From: a virus
Reading direction: 5' to 3' (one strand)
Virus record (IMG/VR): IMGVR_UViG_3300028840_003526
Coordinates: 1 to 25,138 of that record
DNA length: 25,138 bases
Shown here: one piece after another, positions 1-6,600 of the stretch
Layout: each line of letters starts with the position of its first letter
Numbering within the stretch: the stretch's first letter is position 1
Notes under the pieces: model-generated
Databases searched by the model: none
What the model was told of the DNA's origin: nothing
The model's input: the letters and a program-made list of their open reading frames with translations, nothing else
Position numbers and translations under genes: made by a program

Positions 1-670
1 CTGCTTCGTTGATTTGCTGAGTCCATTTGGCATGATTGAAATCTACCTTGGTCATATTCCCGTCTTTTACAAGAGTATCACACATGTGAGCTTGCATAAT
101 GGCCCGACTAAAATTGACAGCGAAGTCCTGTTCATTTGGAGTCGTTAGGTCGGGCGTCAGTGCCACATATGCATCTTGTTCGTTCGTCATGAATTCTTTT
201 GCTCTTAAGACATTTGCCTTTGCTCCCCGACCTTCGCCGGTAGGATGGAAGTCATCCATCAAATCCCAAGCGATTTCGCATTGGGTTTCTTCCCCACCCG
301 GTTGACATTGAGGCGATCTATGGGCAGCAAGCAAGAGCGGCATCGTTTCATCAAGCGTGATGTGTAAATCCGTGAATTGTTTGCCGATTCCTTCCCAGGT
401 AATTGTTGGGATCTGTCCTGGGTCGCGGCCCAACTTCTTCCTGAAACGCTCTCCGACTGCCGCCAAGGGGGCAGCCAGTGCCTTCTCTCCTGCCGTTTGC
501 AGCTTAGATGGCCTGTGCCCGAATGTGGCTGATGGACCCCAATATTGACTGGTGTTGGCAACAAAGTCTCGATCTCCCACTCCCGACTTCACCGGTTTTG
601 GTCGCATCGTTCCCATACTTTTACCTGGAGCCGCTTCGTGTAGTTCCAACCATTCTCTAAATAGTAACAT
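1..670 (-). CDS. Phage protein of unknown function, partial (C-terminus beyond left edge)
   Basis: An open frame reads leftward from an ATG whose complement lies at 668-670 and stays open for 223 codons to the window edge, so the C-terminus is missing. A GGGGAG ribosome binding site sits six bases before the start, which supports this ATG. The protein begins MLLFREWLELHEAAPGKS and continues with a mix of charged and polar segments. I see no signal peptide, membrane segment or catalytic motif that I recognise. The N-terminal pattern (aromatic, x, acidic, aromatic, aliphatic, x, x, acidic) resembles the T4 capsid-targeting peptide that begins MKTYQEFIAE, but that is only a similarity. The gene diverges from the structural operon starting at 749. 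The coding call is secure because of the long open frame, the ribosome binding site and codon use like its neighbours. The function is unknown. Confidence 0.8.
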   Translation of the reverse strand, partial: MLLFREWLELHEAAPGKSMGTMRPKPVKSGVGDRDFVANTSQYWGPSATFGHRPSKLQTAGEKALAAPLAAVGERFRKKLGRDPGQIPTITWEGIGKQFTDLHITLDETMPLLLAAHRSPQCQPGGEETQCEIAWDLMDDFHPTGEGRGAKANVLRAKEFMTNEQDAYVALTPDLTTPNEQDFAVNFSRAIMQAHMCDTLVKDGNMTKVDFNHAKWTQQINEA

Positions 671-685
671 GCTATCTCCCCATCC

Positions 686-693
686 TATTTATC
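686..693 (-). promoter_or_regulatory. Candidate T4-type late promoter for the leftward gene
   Basis: On the minus strand this reads GATAAATA, seven of eight matches to the T4 late consensus TATAAATA. It lies about 16 bases before the leftward start codon and just ahead of its ribosome binding site, which is where such an element would work. A single 8-base match in AT-rich sequence is weak evidence, and no -35 box is needed for this promoter class. Confidence 0.3.
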
Positions 694-735
694 GTCGCCG
701 GGCACTTTTATCCTAACAATTGGCATTTACTAATC

Positions 736-743
736 TATATATC
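736..743 (+). promoter_or_regulatory. Weak candidate promoter element before the rightward operon
   Basis: TATATATC matches six of eight positions of the T4 late consensus and could also act as a -10 box. It ends only five bases before the ATG at 749, so a transcript begun here would have almost no leader. The following gene also lacks a visible Shine-Dalgarno sequence, which fits a leaderless start, but the call is tentative. Confidence 0.2.
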
Positions 744-748
744 GTATC

Positions 749-1216
749 ATGAAAAAAGATCCAAAGCACAAGGATGAACTAGTTAAATCCGAGGAAAATC
801 TTCCAACAATTGCCCCTGGTGGCTCTCTTGATCTGATTAGCGATGAGGATCTTCTGGGCATGTATGATGAGATCATGTCCAATTTGCGTGAAGACCGTGA
901 ACAAACATCAGATCTGTTGGACGAATTCGCTGAAATGGTTATCAATGGAGGGGATGCTTCAAATGCCAGCAAGGAAGCCCTGGTGAATTTGGTACGACAC
1001 AAGTTAGATACAGCCGACAAAATGACCAAAATTGCTGAACTTAAAACACGCATCAAGCTGAAGCAGCCCTATGGTGAGTCAAAAGCTTATTTGAACAAAG
1101 GGCAGAATACGGGCGGTGGCGGCTCAAATACAATCAACATTTACGATCAGGGAGGCCTTAACAAGAGATCTCTACTAGATACTATTGAAAAAGCCCAAAA
1201 GAAGGGAGGAAAATGA
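749..1216 (+). CDS. Possible small terminase subunit, T4 gp16-like
   Basis: The protein has 155 residues. Residues 30-105 form a long charged helical stretch, including EALVNLVRHKLDTADKMTK, that looks like an oligomerising coiled coil. A Gly-rich linker follows, then a short strand (NTINIYDQG) and a final helix. T4 gp16 (164 residues) has the same order: acidic N-terminus, central coiled coil, an N-x-x-x-hydrophobic strand and a C-terminal helix. Small terminases form rings that recognise viral DNA and regulate the large-subunit packaging motor. The large subunit, which follows gp16 in T4, is absent here, so the assignment rests on layout only. No ribosome binding site precedes the ATG, and the start may be leaderless. 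The stop overlaps the next start as ATGA. An alternative reading is a structural coiled-coil protein of unknown role. Confidence 0.45.
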   Translation: MKKDPKHKDELVKSEENLPTIAPGGSLDLISDEDLLGMYDEIMSNLREDREQTSDLLDEFAEMVINGGDASNASKEALVNLVRHKLDTADKMTKIAELKTRIKLKQPYGESKAYLNKGQNTGGGGSNTINIYDQGGLNKRSLLDTIEKAQKKGGK

Positions 1217-2517
1217 AACAATACAACTTAGACGATTGGCTCGTTGAACAAGACATCCCCATGGCTGGTGGGCAACCCGATCCTTTTGGAATGACTCCTC
1301 AAAGTGACCCTTATGGTGCCGGGGCCATGCCGCCAGATCCGAATATTGCCAATCCGGCTCAGGGAATGCCTCCCGAACAAATGGGACAACCAGAACAACC
1401 CCCTGAAGACATTAGCCAAGATCCGCAAGCTCCCGATATGCCCGAGGAAGAGGAAGCTGAAGATGATTTTGAAGTCTGGAAGAAAAGCTACTTCAAACTT
1501 TCAATCAAGGGCGACGTTCAAGAAATGAAAGAGTCTTTGGCCCCTTGGTACGAAAAGGAGGAGCTTGATTCTTATCAAAGAAAGTTTGTGGACGACAACT
1601 GGGACATTCTTTTGATAAGAGAGAATAACACCCTCGTTGACAAAGCCTCCAAAGAAATTCGCAAGGCAATCAAAGAACAATTGGATCGAAACAATCCAGC
1701 CACAACCGTAGCCGATCACATGTTCCGCGTCATGGAGTCTGAGCCTACGCTGAACAACAAGTTCATCCAAATGTCTGGCTATGCCTGGAAGGGTGAACTG
1801 CATCGTAAATTCGTTGCATCGTTGTTAGGGGCCGTACAAGTGAGTAGTAGTCCCAACCAAGAAAATATCATCTTCAATGAAGAAGAATACTCGATCATGA
1901 TGCCAACTAGGATGAATGCCGATTGGGGCAATATGATTTTGGGCACTTGGAGTCTAAGAGAAGATGATCCTGAACGATACCTGTCCGAGCCAGAGCAAAA
2001 ACGGTTGCAGGAAGGAAGTCCTGAGGAAAGGGAAGTTCTTAGAAGACGATTAGTTGTGGAATCCATCGCTAAACAATTTGATACCAAGGCATTCATTGTT
2101 CATGTGGTGGGCGATGACGGAACAATTTATCTGTTGGGCTGGGATCTTTCGAACTGTCTCAGAGCAGCCTACACCGAAGGCAAGTTGGTGGTACGAACAC
2201 GCAAGTCAGACAATTCGGAAGCAATGATCGATGATGATGGAAACATCATCCCAATGATCGACCTGAACATTTACTTCGCGAAAGAAACAGGTGAACAGGA
2301 TGAAGAGGGTTTTCCGCAAATAGATGAGATTGAATTCATGCAACGACGTGACGGCAGTCTGTTTTTAACTGCGGGCGTTCAGACCATTAGAGATGCATCC
2401 AATGCCATGCAAGGAATGAGACTTCAAGAAATTCCTTATCAAGGCAACCCGAACGACCTACAAGTCCTCAGGCGATGCATTTATTCAGCACACGACCTAA
2501 TAATGAGAACGTGTTAA
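1213..2517 (+). CDS. Uncharacterised phage virion-type protein with Pro/Gln-rich N-terminus
   Basis: A 434-residue protein starts at an ATG overlapping the previous stop (ATGA) and is preceded by a strong AAGGGAGGAAA ribosome binding site. Residues 1-80 are a low-complexity Pro, Gly, Gln and Met-rich segment ending in an acidic run (EEEEAEDDFE). The remainder looks folded: a helical part at about 85-200 with conserved-looking Trp and Tyr residues, then a mixed alpha/beta part at about 200-420 with hydrophobic strands such as AFIVHVVGDDGTIYLLGWD. I see no catalytic signature and no membrane segment. The first residues, MKQYNLDDWLVEQ, loosely resemble a T4 capsid-targeting peptide. Its place between a possible small terminase and the tail genes suggests a virion or assembly role, which is inference. 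I do not recognise the family. Confidence 0.85.
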   Translation: MKQYNLDDWLVEQDIPMAGGQPDPFGMTPQSDPYGAGAMPPDPNIANPAQGMPPEQMGQPEQPPEDISQDPQAPDMPEEEEAEDDFEVWKKSYFKLSIKGDVQEMKESLAPWYEKEELDSYQRKFVDDNWDILLIRENNTLVDKASKEIRKAIKEQLDRNNPATTVADHMFRVMESEPTLNNKFIQMSGYAWKGELHRKFVASLLGAVQVSSSPNQENIIFNEEEYSIMMPTRMNADWGNMILGTWSLREDDPERYLSEPEQKRLQEGSPEEREVLRRRLVVESIAKQFDTKAFIVHVVGDDGTIYLLGWDLSNCLRAAYTEGKLVVRTRKSDNSEAMIDDDGNIIPMIDLNIYFAKETGEQDEEGFPQIDEIEFMQRRDGSLFLTAGVQTIRDASNAMQGMRLQEIPYQGNPNDLQVLRRCIYSAHDLIMRTC

Positions 2518-2525
2518 GGAGATAG

Positions 2526-3038
2526 ATGAGTACCTTTCGTGAATTTGTAGACAAGAAGGCCCGAAAAGCCAAAAAGCAACTGGGTATCGTCGAGAAGGTC
2601 CTGTCAGATAAAGGGGTCAGAGTCAAAAACTTCTTAGATCAGGATGATCCCTACATTTATGCCGTAGATCCCTCAGGAAGATTGCCCTTCGAAGGAGTGC
2701 GAATCTACAAGATTGGTGATGACATAGCATATCGTGTTCAAAAGGAGGAGAAGACACACCCATACGGCAAAGCATACCTTTTGGATATCGAAGGAATGTT
2801 TGATGATTTGATTTCCGATAACATTTCGGAAGAGAAAGCAGGAAAGACTATTATTAAAGCCATCAATAGCGAAGTGCGAAATTTCTTCATCAAAAGTGCC
2901 GAAGCAGAAAGAGAAGTGAGAGCCGCAGAACTGGATCGCCAAACCGATCCAATGGGAAGCACCCAGATGCGTAGTACGACTGGTACTGATTATGCCAACA
3001 CAGTGCAGAACAATACAAGATCGTATTCTCCCACCTGA
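2526..3038 (+). CDS. Uncharacterised phage protein, 170 residues
   Basis: The ATG follows TAAGGAGATAG, a good ribosome binding site that overlaps the stop of the gene before. The first 25 residues are very basic (MSTFREFVDKKARKAKKQ). A small alpha/beta region follows at about 30-90, with short strands such as YIYAVDPSGR and GVRIYKIGDDIAYRV. A helix-rich part lies at 90-135, and the last 35 residues are Thr, Gln and Ser-rich and probably disordered. There are no membrane segments or known active-site motifs. It lies in the same cluster as the proteins on either side, so it is probably expressed late and may be a head or tail assembly component. The N-terminal MSTFREFV resembles the T4 capsid-targeting motif. 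The function is unknown. Confidence 0.8.
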   Translation: MSTFREFVDKKARKAKKQLGIVEKVLSDKGVRVKNFLDQDDPYIYAVDPSGRLPFEGVRIYKIGDDIAYRVQKEEKTHPYGKAYLLDIEGMFDDLISDNISEEKAGKTIIKAINSEVRNFFIKSAEAEREVRAAELDRQTDPMGSTQMRSTTGTDYANTVQNNTRSYSPT

Positions 3039-3054
3039 TTTTTGAGGATTCGGG

Positions 3055-3062
3055 CATAAATA
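3055..3062 (+). promoter_or_regulatory. Candidate T4-type late promoter before the tail cluster
   Basis: CATAAATA matches seven of eight positions of the T4 late consensus TATAAATA. It lies in the 58-base gap after the gene ending at 3038, about 35 bases before the ATG at 3097. This is the only intergenic gap longer than about 12 bases between plus-strand genes in the window, which makes a promoter here plausible. It remains a single short match. Confidence 0.35.
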
Positions 3063-3097
3063 ATTCAAATGTCCCTTCCTTGTCTTCACTTGAATTA
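3061..3097 (+). repeat. Inverted repeat ending at a start codon
   Basis: TAATTCAA at 3061-3068 is the exact reverse complement of TTGAATTA at 3090-3097, with 21 bases between them. The second arm ends on the A of the ATG at 3097. If the arms pair in RNA they would hide that start, which has no visible Shine-Dalgarno sequence. The stem is AT-rich and the loop long, so it could equally be a protein-binding site on DNA or chance. Confidence 0.4.
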
Positions 3098-3651
3098 TGG
3101 CGATTCCAAACATAGACCCTAGACTTAGTCGGCTCATGATTGGCAATCGCGCAGAAAATCCCGATCCAGGATGGATTTCCCGAGGAGACTTAGTTTCTTT
3201 TGCATATAGTTTTTGGAAAAACGACCCCCGGCCTCTTGTAATAGTGACAGACTCACTAATGGATATGCCGACAGGAGACAGAATTAGAGGAGTGAATATT
3301 AACTACCTAACTTTCCCAGAAATCAAGTTCTTGCTGCAATACTGCAACAATGCGGGTTTCGTCTACCAATCATTTATGAACAACAAAAGAATCACTGATT
3401 CTTTCAGGACTTACCTGTCGGGCGGGATCAAGATGATTAGAAAGTTAGACTGTCAATTCATAGCTAAAGTAATGAGCATAATAAGTCCCACATTTGATCC
3501 GGCAGAAGTGGAAGCTATTAGGCAAGCAATCCACGAACAAGTCGCACAACAGGTGAATCCACCAACACCAACACCTGGAGAGGTAATGCCGCCACCAGGA
3601 CCCGCACCAGGACCGCCAGGACCAGGGCCCGCACCAGGAGGTGAAGTCTAA
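3097..3651 (+). CDS. Conserved-looking phage protein with Pro/Gly tail, directly before the tape measure
   Basis: This 184-residue protein has a compact N-terminal domain (about 1-120). It contains FAYSFWKNDPRPLVIVTD followed by IRGVNINYLTFPEIKFLLQ, a pattern I associate with a common but unnamed family of T4-like phage proteins. Residues 130-150 form a helix. The last 35 residues are almost entirely Pro, Gly and Ala (PPPGPAPGPPGPGPAPGG) and look disordered or polyproline-like. It occupies the place where tail assembly chaperones often lie, immediately before the tape measure, but I see no slippery frameshift site. The stop overlaps the tape measure start as TAATG, and AGGAGGT near the end of this gene serves as ribosome binding site for the next. 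The ATG at 3097 lacks a Shine-Dalgarno sequence. The exact role is unknown. Confidence 0.8.
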   Translation: MAIPNIDPRLSRLMIGNRAENPDPGWISRGDLVSFAYSFWKNDPRPLVIVTDSLMDMPTGDRIRGVNINYLTFPEIKFLLQYCNNAGFVYQSFMNNKRITDSFRTYLSGGIKMIRKLDCQFIAKVMSIISPTFDPAEVEAIRQAIHEQVAQQVNPPTPTPGEVMPPPGPAPGPPGPGPAPGGEV

Positions 3652-6600
3652 TGGCTGACACCATGCATGAAGTAACAGACAGTCTTGGCAACATAGGAAA
3701 GACTCTAGAGAATTCTTACGACGCTCTTAGAGAGCTTCTTATGTGTCAGTGCGGAAAAGCAACTAAGGTGGGAGAGAAAGAAACTCCTCCCGAAGAAAAG
3801 AGAAGAGGGCTGCTTGAAGAAATTCGAGACATCATGAAAGAGATACGGGATGACTTCCAAGACGAAATGGATAATTCCGAACGCTACGCTAAAAAAGTCG
3901 TCAAGTCCATTCAGAAAGAAGCCAAAGAAACCAGACGCGGAGCCAAGCGGGGCAGAGAGTCTAAGGACTTCAAAGATTTCACAAACGCTTTAGCGGGAAT
4001 AGAAGATGCCAGCAGCAACATTCAGGATGCTGCTAATGATATGCTCAAAAGCGTTGCCGGTCTTAAGACTATGGGGGCCGGTCGTGGCGGTGGTGGTGCT
4101 GGTGGCGGCGGTGGCGGTGGCGGTGGCGGCGGTGGCCGTCAAGGAGGGGCTGATGGACGCGAATATGCCAAGAGGTTTACTTCTGAGTTAGCCAGAGAAA
4201 GCAAAAGAGCGACAGCCGTTATCTTCCACGACATAAGCAAAGCTGTCCTTGGTGGCATGGACCCTGTACACATGCTGTTCCAAGGAATCTACAAGGACGT
4301 AACCGAATTTCGTGGTGACATGCGAGAAATAGCCCACGAAACAAAAGGAATCACAAAAGATATGCGGGGCATGCAGAAGGCATTTGCAGAAACAGGAGCC
4401 GCTGTAGCCCAGACCGGATTTGAACTAGGAACATTCCAAAAACAGTGGATACGAAACCTCCGAAGAGGCGTTAACACCCAAAAGGAAGGCCTGGAAGTTA
4501 GCAAGACCGGATTGAATTTGGCAACAATGATTGGCAGTGAAGCCCACTCCACAGCGGACCTACTCTACGAATGGAACATGCAGTTGGGCTTCAGTGGCAA
4601 TGAATTGGCACAAGTCAACAGAAGTGTTCGAGAAGTGGCCAAGTGGACCGGAGTCACAGGAGACAATCTCCTTAAGGCTGTCCAAAGCTCCCAAAGATTC
4701 TTAACAAACATGCGTAATGCGGGCACCTTAACCGCAGGGGCAGCCAAACAGATTACGCTGATGGTTGCGGAGTCTCAAAAGCTTGGCATTGCCGATCAGA
4801 TGGAAAGGGTCTTAGAAGCAGCCAGCAGTAGCACCAAGCTATTCTATGATGCCAGTGCCGAAACACAACGATTGTTGTTTGCGGCTGCCGGTAGTGTCGG
4901 CAAGATGTACGACCTTACGAAGGGTACGCTTTTGCAAACGCGAGGTGGGAAGGCGGCATTTGCCACAGGCTTGGAGAACATCATGATGTCCTTCGGTGCA
5001 ACCTTCGATGATCTGGCCACGATGTCGGAAGACGAATTGATGCGTATCAACATGGCCATGAAGAATGCCTATGGAATCGAATCAGCAGAACTAGAACGAC
5101 TATACGATTCCATAAAGAAGGGTTCTATGAGCCTTGGTGACCAAATAGCCGAACTAGAAGAAGAAATGAAAAACACAAACCTGACGACAGAGGAGCAACT
5201 GGATCTTCAAAAGAAGATGCAAGACACACTCATGTCTACCGGTTTTGAATTCATGACTATGTTCGACAAACAGGCCTTGAAAAGCGGTGCCTCTATGGAA
5301 CAGGTTGCGGAAAACGTAGTCTCCAAATTGAAGCCAGATCAATGGGAAGATTTGTCTGCGTTTGGCAAAGAGTTGGGAATGACGCTTGATCGAAACTCAT
5401 CGGCTATGGATGTTTATCATGCTTCCGCTCTGGGTGCAGCCAAAAAACTCCAAGAAGCAGGAGGCAAAGACTTCACTGCTGACATAAAAAAGGCTTTGGC
5501 TATTGGCGACATGAAGGGCATGAGAGAAATTCTCACCGAGATGAACGCGGAACAACAAAAAATAGCTGTTGACGAAAAGAAGGCTGTTGATCCTATCTCC
5601 GATATGGCCCAAACCGTAAATGAAATTAACGAAACATTGCGACACATGTCTAGAGGAGTCCTGGGCGGGATTATAGACATGCTGGGTCACTTTGGATTGA
5701 TTATCGGCATTTTAACCGGACTAGCTGCTTCTATTGTTTCAATCACGGGCGGCGGGCTTGGCGGCGGTATTGCGGGCAGTCTCATTGGTGGTCTTCTGAA
5801 AAGAGGGGGAGGAGCAGCGGCAGGAGGAGGAGCAGCAGCACAAGGAGGAGCGATGGCAGCCGGTTTGATGGATAAATCTGGCAAAGTTCTTCCTGTAATT
5901 CCTCCAATGGACCCTGCTGGTGCGGCTGCGGGAGCAGGAGGAAAGGCCGCTGGTAAGGCTGGCAAGGGACTTAAAATGCCCAAGATGCCTTCCATGAAAG
6001 GCTTGGCTTCACAGGGTAAAGAGCTACTCAAGTGGTCTGCTCAAATGGCCGTCTTTATTTTGGGAGTGGTTGCTATTGCTTCCGTGTTGTTGTGGGCTGC
6101 CGGTAAAATCACCGGCTTTCTTGGGCTAACGCCCAAGAAAGCCTTTGAGATAGGGCTTACAGTGGCAACGATACTTGGTGCAGTTGGCACCATCGGTGCG
6201 ATGGCCTATGGTGCAGCCAGGGGGCTTCAATTCTTAGGAACACTACAATCACTTGTTGACGACGTATGGAAAGGAGCGGGTGTATTTGCTGCGATGGCGA
6301 TTCCGCTTGGCTTGCTTTCGATTGCAATCATGGGCTTAGGCTGGGTAATCACTAGATTCGTAAAACCCGAAGATGTAGCCAAGATAGTGGGTGGAGTTAC
6401 AGCAATGTTTGCCGGTGTTGCGGCAATATCTCTTGCAATTTTAGCTAGTGCTGCTGGGCTAACTGTACTGGGAGCGTTAGTGACTGGTCCTCAGGGAGGA
6501 GCAATCATTGGTTATTTCTATGCAGGAGCAATTGCGTTTGGGCTTCTGGCTCCCGCAATGATGCTTATGGCATTGGCTCTATTGGGTTTGAGTTGGGCCG

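Noticed and set aside
259-564. Minus-strand open frame of 101 codons overlapping the leftward gene
   Set aside because: It lies in a different frame from the longer leftward gene (1-670), which has a ribosome binding site and runs open to the edge. The 101-codon frame has low-complexity, Arg/Ser-rich content typical of a shadow frame.
2223-2261. Hairpin with GAAA loop (GATGATG/CATCATC) flanked by direct repeats AATGATCGA
   Set aside because: The 7-bp stem arises from Asp and Met codons (GAT, ATG) in an acidic loop, and short repeats of this kind are expected by chance in such coding DNA.
3097-3651. Possible programmed frameshift between the gene before the tape measure and another chaperone frame
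   Set aside because: Many phages make a frameshifted chaperone here, but I see no slippery heptamer near the end of this gene and no extended overlapping frame, and the next gene is the tape measure itself.
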